A stretch of 64,000 bases of DNA, taken from positions 266,008 through 330,007 of the forward strand of contig CANFHA010000002.1 in the NCBI GenBank assembly GCA_947446645.1, written 5' to 3'. Source of the DNA: Chitinophagaceae bacterium. GTDB lineage: Bacteria > Bacteroidota > Bacteroidia > Chitinophagales > Chitinophagaceae. The position numbers were made by a program, and so were the translations under genes. The stretch's first letter is position 1. Each line of letters begins with the position of its first letter. The notes beneath the pieces are model-generated. The model made no database searches. It saw only the letters and a list, made by a program, of their open reading frames with translations, and had not been told where the DNA came from. Positions 1 through 9,407 of this stretch are shown one piece after another.

Positions 1-439
1 TGTGCACCGTTTCTCCATAAGTGAAGATGCCACTCATGCGCACTTCGCCGTGCTCATCCGTCATGGTTTTAGGTTCCATGTAAATTTTTGCTCCGCGGCG
101 CACCGTTTCCTCAAATGATTTGTAGGCATCGTCTACCCACAGCGCAAGGATTTTTACACCGTCGCCATGCGTGTATATGTGTTTTGATATGGGATTGGAT
201 GATTTCAGCGGGGTAGTGAGCACCAGCCTTATTTTACCCTGCTGCAACACATAAGATGCAATGTCGCGCATACCGGTTTCAGGCCCCGCGTATGCCAGAG
301 ACTGGAACCCGAATGCCGTTTTATAATAGTGCGCAGCCTGCTTGGCATTACCCACATATAGCTCAATATGATCTGTGCCGTTAATCGGTAAAAAATCTTT
401 TGCCAGGGTCATTTTCTGGCTGGTGGTCATTGAATCCAT
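1..439 (-). CDS. hppD: 4-hydroxyphenylpyruvate dioxygenase, N-terminal part (runs off window)
   Basis: This is the first ~146 residues of an Fe(II) dioxygenase that converts 4-hydroxyphenylpyruvate to homogentisate in tyrosine degradation. The visible part is the N-terminal glyoxalase-fold half: it opens with a conserved segment reading INGTDHIELYVGNAKQ, followed by YYKTAFGF and a TPL segment near residue 80. The metal ligands lie partly beyond the window. ATG at 439 (MDSMTT) is chosen; ATG at 430 is an alternative. It lies 73 nt downstream of hmgA on the same strand, the next enzyme of the pathway, which supports both calls and suggests one operon. Confidence 0.93.
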   Translation of the reverse strand, partial: MDSMTTSQKMTLAKDFLPINGTDHIELYVGNAKQAAHYYKTAFGFQSLAYAGPETGMRDIASYVLQQGKIRLVLTTPLKSSNPISKHIYTHGDGVKILALWVDDAYKSFEETVRRGAKIYMEPKTMTDEHGEVRMSGIFTYGETVH

Positions 440-512
440 TGCGTTTTTCAGTTGATTGGTTGACTTGTTGATTAGTTTTTACTCCGTTGCTGATGGGGTG
501 ACTTTGATAAAG

Positions 513-1673
513 TTACTCTATCCAGCTATATACGTAGGCATCATCTTCTATGTCTATGGCATCCTTCGTAAGTTTCAGCGGATGGAAGGTATCTACCATT
601 ACCGCCAGTTCTTTTGTGTCTGGCTTGCCTATACTCTTTTCTACGGTGCCGGGATGCGGACCATGTGGTATGCCGGCAGGGTGCAATGTGATCATGCCGC
701 GCTCTACATGCTTGCGGCTCATAAAGTCTCCGTCCACATAGTAAAGTACTTCATCACTGTCTATATTGCTATGGTTGTAAGGGGCAGGTATAGATAGCGG
801 GTGATAATCGAACAGGCGAGGAACAAATGAGCAGATCACGAAGTTGTTGGCATCGAAAGTCTGGTGGACCGGTGGTGGCTGGTGCACGCGGCCGGTGATC
901 GGCTCAAAATCATGTATGCTAAGCGCATACGGATATTCGCAGCCATCCCAACCTATGACATCGAACGGGTGATGACCATACCAAATAGGGTAAAGGAAGC
1001 CCTTCTTCTTAACCTGTATAAGGTACTCTCCTTTTTTATCAATAGTCTGCAGGTCTTGCGGCAGGCGAAGATCGCGCTCGCAAAAGGGTGAGTTTTCAAG
1101 CAGTTGGCCGTATTTGCTTAAGTATCTTTTTGGGAATGTAATAGGGCTGAACGACTCAACGATGAACAAGCGGTTGTTCTCATTTTCAAATTCAACCTGG
1201 TAAATGGTTCCCCGGGGAATTACTACATAATCGCCATAGCCGAAGGGGATTTGTCCGTACTGAGTTTTGAGGATTCCGTTACCCTCGTGTATAAACAGCA
1301 CCTCGTCGGTATCTGCATTTTTGTAAAATATATTGTCAGTAAGTCCTTTGGTAGGTGCAGCGAGTGTAAGCTGCACGTCGTTGTTAAAGAGGACTGTTTT
1401 TCGGCTTGCAAGGTAATCTGCGTTCGGCGTTACTTTAAAACCTTTGAAACTGCGATGCTTCAATATGTTTGCTGTAGCAGCCTCGGGAGCAACGTTTGTT
1501 GGTTCCTCCGCCCTAATAATTTTAGTTGGGGCATGTGTATGATACAGTAACGAGGAGTTAGAAGAAAAACCCTCTGTGCTAAACAGCTGCTCCGAATACA
1601 GTGTACCATCAGGCTGACGAAACTGTGTATGTCGCTTACGGGGAATACTTCCTAACGAATGGTAGTGGGGCAT
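513..1673 (-). CDS. hmgA: Homogentisate 1,2-dioxygenase
   Basis: A cytoplasmic Fe(II) enzyme that opens the homogentisate ring to maleylacetoacetate. The 386-residue length fits the short Bacteroidota form. The N-terminus (MPHYHSLGSIPRKRHTQFR) and a cupin-like C-terminal part carry the family signature. The stretch around residues 295-345, with APYNHSNIDSDEVLYYVDGD followed by GIPHGPHPG, supplies the His/Glu metal ligands of the family. It precedes hppD on the minus strand, so the two form a tyrosine/phenylalanine catabolic operon. No fumarylacetoacetase is visible inside the window. Confidence 0.95.
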   Translation of the reverse strand: MPHYHSLGSIPRKRHTQFRQPDGTLYSEQLFSTEGFSSNSSLLYHTHAPTKIIRAEEPTNVAPEAATANILKHRSFKGFKVTPNADYLASRKTVLFNNDVQLTLAAPTKGLTDNIFYKNADTDEVLFIHEGNGILKTQYGQIPFGYGDYVVIPRGTIYQVEFENENNRLFIVESFSPITFPKRYLSKYGQLLENSPFCERDLRLPQDLQTIDKKGEYLIQVKKKGFLYPIWYGHHPFDVIGWDGCEYPYALSIHDFEPITGRVHQPPPVHQTFDANNFVICSFVPRLFDYHPLSIPAPYNHSNIDSDEVLYYVDGDFMSRKHVERGMITLHPAGIPHGPHPGTVEKSIGKPDTKELAVMVDTFHPLKLTKDAIDIEDDAYVYSWIE

Positions 1674-1897
1674 TGATCAATGTTTGTCCAAATTTACAAA
1701 TTTATCCTAACCTACAGCTATAACTCAATTCTATGGGCCATTCAGGCAAATTTAGTGAGAAATACACTACTCACATGCTAAGAATGAATTCCAGTGGTGG
1801 AGGAATAATTGAAGATGCGTACTTTAATTTATTGGTATGGTAAAGTATTACTATGCTGAAATAAAGTATTAAGTTTATCGAAATTTTTTAAGGTACA

Positions 1898-3733
1898 ATG
1901 AGTTTTACCAAAGCACTAGTTTGTTGTCTCTTTTTTGTTTTTTGTAGCGCTTTTTTTTCGCGAGCTCAGAATAGTGCACCCATTACCTATTCAAAAAAAG
2001 AAGTAATGGTGCCCATGCGCGATGGTGTGAAACTCTATACCAAAATATATACACCTGACAATGCGCAAACCAAGCTGCCAGTGCTGCTTATGCGTTCTCC
2101 TTATGTAGACTGGAACATAGGGCTGATAAGTCCGGAACAAGACCCTTATGTGCGGAATATGGCGAGGGAAGGGTATGTGTTTGTGTATCAGAATATAAGA
2201 GGAAAGCAAAAGAGCGAGGGTGATTTTAAAATGGAGGGGGCATTTGACAAAAATGATTTTACCGTAATAGATGAGGCGTCAGATACGTATGATCTTATAG
2301 ATTGGCTACTGAAGAATACCGATAATAATGGCAGGGTGGGGCAGCTGGGCATATCGTATCCGGGCGAGCTGGCACTGATCAGTGCTATAAAACCTCATCC
2401 GGCGCTGAAGGCAGTGTCTCCGCAGGGAACGGTAGGGGACTTTTTTCTTGGCGATGACTTTTTCCACAATGGGGCGTTTCGCCTGTCTTTTGGTTTTGAG
2501 TATTCTTATGGAGAAGAGGCCGTGAAGGGAGATACGTCTTTCCCCTTTCCCATGTATGATCTTTATGACTGGTACCTGGACCTTGGGCCATTGTCGAACG
2601 TAAACAAGAAATATTTCCACCACAAAATACCTACGTGGAATGACTTCATCGATCACCCTAACTATGATAGTTACTGGTTAAGCAAGGCCCCAGTGAATTA
2701 TTCCGATACTCCGAAGGTGCCTATACTGCATGTAGGCGGCTATTGGGACCAGGAGAATATGAACGGGCCCGAGGCGCTGTATACCAAGATGGAACATTAT
2801 GACCACAAGAACTATAATTATATAGTCCTGGGCCCTTGGTGCCACGGGCAGTGGTATGATTCTGTGGCGAACCACATAGGCGACTACTATACCTACGGAA
2901 ATACTGCGGCCGATTTCCAGGAGATTCAGAAAAGATGGTTTGACTATTGGCTGAAAGGGACGGGCGAAGGAAAATTTCCGGAAGCGGAATGCTACCAGAC
3001 CGGATCGAACGTATGGAAGAAGTACAGCACCTGGCCTGATGCATCGGCAAAACCGGAACGGCTATACCTACAGGAAGATAAGGGACTTGCTTTTGAAAAG
3101 CCCGGAAGTAAAGGTGCCGGTTATGACAGTTATATAAGTGACCCGGAATATCCGGTTTGCTACCGGTCCAGACCTATAGAGATAACCTATTCTGATAGCT
3201 CAGACTGGGAAACATGGCTGGTGGAAGATCAGCGTATTGTAGATCACCGGCCTGATGTAGTGACCTACAAATCGGCCTCGCTGGACGGGGATCTTACCAT
3301 AACAGGAGACGTGGTCGCGCATCTTTTTGCAAGTACCACAGGGTCAGATGCAGACTGGGTGGTGAAGCTGATAGATGTATATCCCGACCTCTATAAAAAG
3401 GATATTACTATGAGCCAGTATGAGTTGCCTATAGCTGCAGACATATTCAGAGGGCGGTTCAGGAAAAGTTTCTCAGAGCCACACCCGATAATTCCGGGAA
3501 AGGTGGAGGAATATACCTTCGGGCTGCACCAGGTAAACCATGTGTTTAAGAAAGGGCATAAGATAATGGTGCAGGTGCAGAGTTCGTGGTTTCCTGTTTT
3601 TGATATGAACCCGCAAACATATGTGCCCAATATTTTTCTCGCGGCAAAGAAAGATTTTGTAAAAGCCACTCAAAGCATTTATCACAATAAGGAGTACGCA
3701 ACGTACATAGAATTGCCGGTAGTGCGTGAATAG
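1898..3733 (+). CDS. Secreted CocE/NonD-family hydrolase (X-Pro dipeptidyl-peptidase S15 type)
   Basis: A 611-residue alpha/beta hydrolase. The N-terminus is a signal peptide (hydrophobic from residue 6, ending SRAQ near residue 24), so the enzyme is exported. The catalytic triad can be placed: nucleophile Ser153 in the elbow GISYPG, Asp284 in GGYWDQ and His316 in GPWCHG. The C-terminal third (from about residue 400) looks like the jelly-roll domain of the CocE/PepX family. Family members cleave X-Pro peptides, acylated beta-lactams or esters, and the true substrate cannot be read from sequence. It is monocistronic, 224 nt from the divergent hmgA. Confidence 0.88.
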   Translation: MSFTKALVCCLFFVFCSAFFSRAQNSAPITYSKKEVMVPMRDGVKLYTKIYTPDNAQTKLPVLLMRSPYVDWNIGLISPEQDPYVRNMAREGYVFVYQNIRGKQKSEGDFKMEGAFDKNDFTVIDEASDTYDLIDWLLKNTDNNGRVGQLGISYPGELALISAIKPHPALKAVSPQGTVGDFFLGDDFFHNGAFRLSFGFEYSYGEEAVKGDTSFPFPMYDLYDWYLDLGPLSNVNKKYFHHKIPTWNDFIDHPNYDSYWLSKAPVNYSDTPKVPILHVGGYWDQENMNGPEALYTKMEHYDHKNYNYIVLGPWCHGQWYDSVANHIGDYYTYGNTAADFQEIQKRWFDYWLKGTGEGKFPEAECYQTGSNVWKKYSTWPDASAKPERLYLQEDKGLAFEKPGSKGAGYDSYISDPEYPVCYRSRPIEITYSDSSDWETWLVEDQRIVDHRPDVVTYKSASLDGDLTITGDVVAHLFASTTGSDADWVVKLIDVYPDLYKKDITMSQYELPIAADIFRGRFRKSFSEPHPIIPGKVEEYTFGLHQVNHVFKKGHKIMVQVQSSWFPVFDMNPQTYVPNIFLAAKKDFVKATQSIYHNKEYATYIELPVVRE

Positions 3734-3773
3734 CCAGTTTTACCTCTGGCAAGTGCAATAATAGGCGAATGAA

Positions 3774-4796
3774 TTACTCCAGCATCTGGCCAACCATTTC
3801 TTTCAGCAGCTCACGGTCGCTTGCCGTGTTTTTGATTCCAACGGCCATGGTGCTGTATTTGCTCAGCAGCAGGAGGCAACGTTCCACCTTTTGGAGCGGC
3901 CAGTGCTGCGCAGATGCAACAATATTTTTTACAAAATAGGGTGAAACGCCCAGTGCCGCAGCTGCTTCTTTATCGGTTTTGCCACGCACAAAATTGGCCT
4001 GATAAAGGCGGTTGAAATGGGAGTAAAATGTGCCAATGAGCAGTGGCATTGGTGCTGCTTTTGAATTGGCCAGGAAATAGGCCAGCATACGGTAGGTTTT
4101 ATCTCTGTCTCCACTTGTTATAGCCTCAGGAAATTCAAAAACATTGTACTCCTTACTGATGCCAATATATTTCTGGATGATATGCTGTGTCAGCTCTTTT
4201 TCGCCCGGTACATTTATGCGTACTTTTTCTATTTCATTTACTATCCTTTGCAAGTCATTTCCCAGGAAGGTGGCCAGCATTTCGGATTCGCGCTGGCCTA
4301 TATGGAAGCCGATCTCTTTTCCGAATGCCTGTATCCACTGCGGTATGCCGTCATCTTTTATTTTATCAGAAGTAAAGCAAAATCCTTTTTCCTTTATGCG
4401 TTTGGAAAACCTGGTCTTCCCGTCCACTTTCTTGCCTGCATGCTCAATGAGGAAGATGGTAGTAGGCGAAGGCTTGTCAATATAGCTGATGAGTGAGTTG
4501 AGTCCTTTGTTTTCTCCGGAGTCGCCCTTTAGTGAAGCGGCATCTTTAAGGATGACCACTTGTTTCTCCGCAAACATGGGAAAACGCCTGCATGCATTCA
4601 CAACATCCGACCATTCAGCATCTTTGCCATAGAGTACTATCAGGTTAAAATCCTTTTCTGCAGGTGTCAGTATCTTGTTCTCAAAAAAGTCTGTGACCAG
4701 GTCGAGGTAATAGGATTCTTCGCCGTCTATGAGATAGACGGGCGCAAACTGGCGCAACTGAAGTGACTGAAATAACTTTTTGAGTTCTGCTGTCAT
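3774..4796 (-). CDS. holA: DNA polymerase III subunit delta
   Basis: The 340-residue delta subunit of the clamp loader, which opens the sliding clamp at replication forks. The N-terminus has the expected FAPVYLIDGEESYYLD (the domain I nucleotide-binding-fold start, where delta lacks a functional Walker A), followed by VVILKDAASLK near residue 85 and the helical collar region in the last 120 residues. The length is normal for the family. It is convergent with the upstream hydrolase gene (41 nt apart) and divergent from the TPR gene at 5012. Confidence 0.93.
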   Translation of the reverse strand: MTAELKKLFQSLQLRQFAPVYLIDGEESYYLDLVTDFFENKILTPAEKDFNLIVLYGKDAEWSDVVNACRRFPMFAEKQVVILKDAASLKGDSGENKGLNSLISYIDKPSPTTIFLIEHAGKKVDGKTRFSKRIKEKGFCFTSDKIKDDGIPQWIQAFGKEIGFHIGQRESEMLATFLGNDLQRIVNEIEKVRINVPGEKELTQHIIQKYIGISKEYNVFEFPEAITSGDRDKTYRMLAYFLANSKAAPMPLLIGTFYSHFNRLYQANFVRGKTDKEAAAALGVSPYFVKNIVASAQHWPLQKVERCLLLLSKYSTMAVGIKNTASDRELLKEMVGQMLE

Positions 4797-5011
4797 ATTA
4801 AATCCTTTCGCACGTTTTCTAAAACAATCAAATAAATAGGGGTAAGCGGGCTGAAAGCCGTGGCGAAATTAAGAAAAAAACGATCGGCGCACCTTTCAAT
4901 AATTATCATGGAAAAAAACGATTAAAATACACCATACCTTTACAAGTCGATAACAATAATAATACGTAATAAGCTGGCAAATATGCCTACTTTGGCGTTT
5001 GCAAAGTGTAC

Positions 5012-6421
5012 ATGAACATGTTGAAAATATTCTTGCCTCTTTTTTTATTGCTCTTGTTGGCCCAAAAAGGGCTTGCTCAAGAGGATACTATTAAAGTTAA
5101 CCAGCTCAAAATACAATCTCTGAACTTTGCTAAGGAAAACCGGACGGATCCGGGTATAAAGGTTGGTTTGGAATGCCTAACGATGGCCCAGAAGCTTAAA
5201 TGGAGAAAAGGAGTTGCCGGTGCCTATTATTGCCTGGCTACCAACTTTATTTATAGGAATGACTACGCTAAGGCTCTTAAATACACACTGGACCAATTAA
5301 AGCTGGACGATGCCGGTGACAAGAAGGACCTTTTTGCAGGCTATAGAAATGCTGCGCTGATCTATTCCGAACTGCACGAGTATCAAAAGTCGCTTACGTA
5401 CTATTTCAGCACGTTGAAGATGGCTGAATCGCTGGGCGATAAGAGTGAGGTTGCGCGAATAAAAGGTAATATCAGCATATGCTATGAAGATCTTGGAGAT
5501 TATGACATGGCAATGAACTACCTTTTTGAAGCATTGCATGCAGACAGATTTGTAAATGGCGCGGCGTTCGATCATATATCCACTGAATACCCTTCTCCGC
5601 CAGCCTATGAATTTAAGGTGCTGAAAGTAAAGAAAGAACTGGATCTCCTGGCAGCAGAGGTGCAACTCACTGATGATGGTGGCCATGTTTACAAAGATCC
5701 TTCCGACTCTATGAGAAACAGGGAGTCTTTAATGAAGGCTTCCATTGCCAATTATTTTGCGAAGAAAAAGGCTTCAGCGCAGACAGACGCAGAACGGCAG
5801 CAGCTAAAGAAGGAAGAGGAGAGCAAGCAGCAGCAACTATCGGCATATTATTCTCAAAAGAACGCAAAGGATTCTATTTTAAACCAGCTAAAAGAGCAAA
5901 AGGCGAAGTTTATAATAGATTCTACACAAAAACAGTCTAACGAAGAGCGTGCCAGGCTGGCGGCCGAAACCAGGCAGCAAAATCAGATCAATGAGGCAAA
6001 CTTAAAATCTTCGCGCACATACAGCTATGCTGCGGCCACAGTAGCCTGCCTGCTTGCGGTAATAGCACTTATCTCGATTTTTGCATACCGGCAGAACCAA
6101 AGGGATAATATGATCATCAAGAAGCTGGTGAGTGACCAGGAGCATATCATAGAACTAAGGACAAAAGAACTGGCAGAAACTAACGACAGGCTGGCGCATG
6201 CGAACAAAAAACTTGTGGAGCTGGTACAGTATAATGCCCACAGAATGCGTGAGCCGCTGACGCGGGTAATGGGAGCTATGGCTATGCTGGAGTATACCAC
6301 CCCCGAAGAGTTTTGCCAGGAAATAACCCCGGAAATAAAAAGAGCAGTAAGCGACCTGGATAACAGCATAATGCAGGTGATAACCCTGGCAGACGAAACC
6401 ATAGAGCAGTACGACAAATAG
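5012..6421 (+). CDS. TPR membrane signalling protein with terminal HisKA-like box and no ATPase domain
   Basis: About 469 residues. A signal peptide (MNMLKIFLPLF to GLAQ) is followed by TPR repeats (about residues 50-170), a charged Lys/Gln coiled-coil (about 240-330), a single membrane helix (about 337-360), and a second coiled-coil. The C-terminus carries a histidine-kinase-like H-box, AHRMREPLTRVMGAMAMLEY, near residue 410. The protein stops about 60 residues later, so no HATPase_c domain is present. This layout recalls Bacteroidota TPR sensor kinases reduced to a dimerisation/phosphotransfer stub. ATG 5012 is preferred over GTG 5006. The next gene has the same TPR-plus-membrane-helix plan but ends in a cyclase. 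Confidence 0.8.
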   Translation: MNMLKIFLPLFLLLLLAQKGLAQEDTIKVNQLKIQSLNFAKENRTDPGIKVGLECLTMAQKLKWRKGVAGAYYCLATNFIYRNDYAKALKYTLDQLKLDDAGDKKDLFAGYRNAALIYSELHEYQKSLTYYFSTLKMAESLGDKSEVARIKGNISICYEDLGDYDMAMNYLFEALHADRFVNGAAFDHISTEYPSPPAYEFKVLKVKKELDLLAAEVQLTDDGGHVYKDPSDSMRNRESLMKASIANYFAKKKASAQTDAERQQLKKEEESKQQQLSAYYSQKNAKDSILNQLKEQKAKFIIDSTQKQSNEERARLAAETRQQNQINEANLKSSRTYSYAAATVACLLAVIALISIFAYRQNQRDNMIIKKLVSDQEHIIELRTKELAETNDRLAHANKKLVELVQYNAHRMREPLTRVMGAMAMLEYTTPEEFCQEITPEIKRAVSDLDNSIMQVITLADETIEQYDK

Positions 6422-6539
6422 TATGGTATTTCTATGATGCATAATTGATTCGCTGGCATGGTTTTATTTGTCTGTTCAGTACCCATAGATATGCGTGGTC
6501 TTCGAAAATAGCCACTCGTGTTGTGTAAGGTTTCTGCCT

Positions 6540-8549
6540 ATGACGCACTTTGTACGCTATCTTCTATTTTACTGTTACAGGAATTCAACCTTGATTGTCC
6601 TTTTTTGTTTTTTATCTGTTAGCTCCTTCGCGCAGAAAAAGCAAGGTAGTCGGCTTATAGACTCTTTACTGATACGCGTACCAGAGACAAGAGAAGACAC
6701 CAATAAAGTGCGACTGCTTTTACGCATAGGCGATGCATACATTGAGTGCGCACATGACAGCCTGAATGCAGCTTACTACCTGAAGCGTGCTAAAGTGCTT
6801 GCTGAGAAGCTGGGTTTTCTGAATGGAATTAAAGAAACCAATTGCGAACTTTTTGCGCTATACCGCCTGCAGAATAATAACGTAAAGGCAATGGATTGCC
6901 TGTTTACCAACGCAGAACTGTGCCGTCAACATACGATGGCGGCCGGTGAAGCCGAGTGCGAAAGTAAGATCGCAGCGGGCTATTTGTCGCTGCATATAAC
7001 GGATAAGGCCCTGGAATACTACTTTGTGGCACTAAAGAAATATGAGGCTCTGGGCGATACTGCCGGGATGGTAAACACGTGGTATAATCTTGCCAACGAG
7101 ATTTATATTCCCTCTAAAAATTATGCGGGTGCCGTAAAATATCTAAGTAAAATGATAGCGTATTACAAAAGGCTGAACTCAGACAAGGGTGTGGCGCTGG
7201 CGTATAATGCACTTGCGCAGATTTGCGTGGAGACAAAAGACTATAACAAGGCGCTGAAGTACTATGACCAGTGCTATGATATATTTACTCATTATGCCGG
7301 TTCAGGAGAAGCAGGCAGGAGCTATAAAGTAAAGGCGATAAATATAGTTGGCAACATAGGGAAGGTGCACCAGGCAAGGCAAGAATATTTAAAAGCCATA
7401 GAGTGCTATAACAGGTGCTACAATGAAGGGAAAGCAATAGACCTACCTGAGCATACCTGGCTAATGTATATGGGTGAGGTGCTGGTAGACGTGGTTAAAG
7501 ACAGTGTTCATAATGTGCCAACCGATGAGTTTTTTCCTGCCGGAAATTCCGCCCGGCTGCAAAAGGCTATAGGTTTCCTTGATTCTGCATTGGTATCATA
7601 CGGTGGCAGAACAGAAGTTGCGGAGGAGATTTATACCTATTTGTCTGACGCGCTGAATATGTCGGGCAGATATAAAGAGGCGCTGGAAGCATACCGGGAG
7701 GCTATAATAAAGAAGGACAGTGTTTTCTCTGCAGACAAGGCAACGCGGCTGGCTGCTGTAGATAACAAGCGGGTGATTGACCTTAAGGACAAGGAAATTG
7801 AACTAGGGAACATGGTGGTTTCGAAGAAGAAAAAAGAAGAATTTCTCTATGCTTCAGGGCTCATATTACTTTCCGTATTGTCGGTATCTATATACACTGA
7901 GCGGAGGAAGGCGGAGCGTGAACGGAAACGCTCAGATAATCTATTGCTAAATATACTCCCCTCGGAAGTGGCTGAGGAGCTTAAAACTACAGGCAATGCA
8001 ACCGCCCGGCAGTTTGACAATGTGACGGTTCTCCTCACGGATTTTGTTGACTTCACCAAGGCAAGCGAACGCATGAGCCCGCAGGAACTGATCAACGAGT
8101 TAAATGTCTGCTTCAAAGCATTTGATGGGATAATCGGCAAATACTATATAGAAAAGATAAAGACCATTGGGGACGCATACCTGGCGGTGGCAGGCCTGCC
8201 GGTTGCCCATCCGCTGCATGCTGAGCGGGCTGTGAGAGCGGCATTAGAGATTTGTCACTTCATGCATGAGCGGAGAAAAATGCATGGTGAGCATACGTTT
8301 GAAGTGACGGTGGGGCTACACAGCGGTGGAGTAATAGCGGGTATTGTGGGCTGAAAAAATTTTGCGTATGATATTTGGGGGGATACCGTAAACATTGCTG
8401 CACGCATGGAGCAAAACAGCGTAGGTGGTAAAATAAATATTTCAGAAACGGTGTATGACCAGATAAAAGATAAATTTAATTGCATGTACAGAGGTGAGAT
8501 ACACGCAAAAAACAAAGGTGCTCTTAAAATGTATTACTTAAGTTGTTGA
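6540..8549 (+). pseudogene. TPR-linked class III adenylate cyclase interrupted by an in-frame TGA
   Basis: From ATG 6540 the frame encodes a signal peptide (ending SSFAQ), TPR repeats (about residues 30-400), a membrane helix (about 437-455) and a class III nucleotidyl cyclase domain. Metal-binding Asp501 (LLTDFVDFT) and Asp545 (KTIGDAYLAVAGLP) are present, and Lys541 is the adenine-selecting residue. Codon 605 is TGA (8352-8354), directly after GIVG. The same frame then continues with KNFAYDIWGDTVNIAARME and a normal domain end, closing at 8549. The lost part holds the adenine-contacting Asp and the transition-state Asn/Arg, so the 604-residue product should be inactive. A sequencing error is also possible. 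ATG 6495 is an in-frame alternative but would place residues before the signal peptide. Confidence 0.85.
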
Positions 8550-8579
8550 TTTGTAACCCCAGGTTACTGGTGGTATTAT

Positions 8580-9305
8580 CTAATCGGTGATAAAGATGGG
8601 TTCTAAGTCAATCTCGTTAAGGGCTTTCAGTTTCAGATACACTTTTGCCGAGGTGAGCACATCCTGAAGACAATAGCGGCCTATGCGTGGCAGATCTTTT
8701 TCGTTCCAATAAACATTGGCTACCTGGCTACCGTCAATATCTCCCTTGGGCGAGGGAATGCCAAAAACAGCTGCCAGTAACGAGAGTGAGGTAAAGTTTT
8801 TGAAATCGCCAAATTTCCACATTTCCATCGTATCAAGATGCGAGACTTCCCATGGTTTTTTACCCGCCACCTGTAGCTGCTCGGGAATAGGAATGCCATT
8901 AATCAGCATTCGCCGGCAGAGGAATGGCATATCAAATTCCTTGATGTTGTGCCCACAAAATCTGATGTCGCGGTAGTGGCTGGAGAAGCGCTTTACTACC
9001 TCGCAAAAGTCCTTTAACAAAATTTTCTCATCATCGTTTACCAGCGATTTTAGCCGCATTTTCCAGGTATTATCCTGTTGTTGCAGGCTGCCAAAACCGA
9101 TGCAAACGACTTTTGCGAATTCGGAATAAACGCCCGAGCGCTCTCCGAAAAGCGTTGCCGGGTCAGGGTTTCCGTCATTTGAGCTTTTAATTGTTTTTGA
9201 TTTCCGGTTCCATTCTGCCTGCATGGGTTCTGTTAGTAAACCGTATTCAGGCACTATTGGCACAGTTTCTATATCAATAAACAAAATCCCTTTTAGTTGC
9301 TCCAT
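8580..9305 (-). CDS. Predicted 3'-5' exonuclease, PolB-like DEDDy type
   Basis: A 241-residue protein of the small stand-alone family related to the proofreading domain of family B polymerases. The DEDDy motifs are visible: Exo I FIDIETVP (Asp11, Glu13), Exo II FCGHNIKEFDMPFL near residue 140, and Exo III YCLQDVLTSAK near residue 215 with the Tyr-x3-Asp spacing. Its role is probably DNA repair or nucleic-acid trimming in the cytoplasm. It is convergent with the cyclase gene and divergent from the gene at 9408. Confidence 0.85.
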   Translation of the reverse strand: MEQLKGILFIDIETVPIVPEYGLLTEPMQAEWNRKSKTIKSSNDGNPDPATLFGERSGVYSEFAKVVCIGFGSLQQQDNTWKMRLKSLVNDDEKILLKDFCEVVKRFSSHYRDIRFCGHNIKEFDMPFLCRRMLINGIPIPEQLQVAGKKPWEVSHLDTMEMWKFGDFKNFTSLSLLAAVFGIPSPKGDIDGSQVANVYWNEKDLPRIGRYCLQDVLTSAKVYLKLKALNEIDLEPIFITD

Positions 9306-9321
9306 TCTAAAAGTTGTATAT

Positions 9322-9329
9322 TATATTTG
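9322..9329 (+). promoter_or_regulatory. Bacteroidota -7 promoter element TATATTTG
   Basis: An exact match to TAnnTTTG, 79 nt upstream of the ATG at 9408. A TTG trinucleotide at 9297-9299 lies 22 nt upstream and could serve as the -33 box. It sits in the divergent region shared with the exonuclease gene. Confidence 0.45.
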
Positions 9330-9407
9330 CGCAAACTTAATTCAATTAGATTAAGACAAAAGTAAACTAACCCACTTTATAATTAACCACACAAAAGAAA
9401 GTAAGTT

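Noticed and set aside
8346..8360. TGA at codon 605 as a selenocysteine codon
   Set aside because: The position in homologous cyclases is a basic or polar residue with no catalytic role, and no obvious SECIS-like hairpin follows; a nonsense mutation or read error is simpler.
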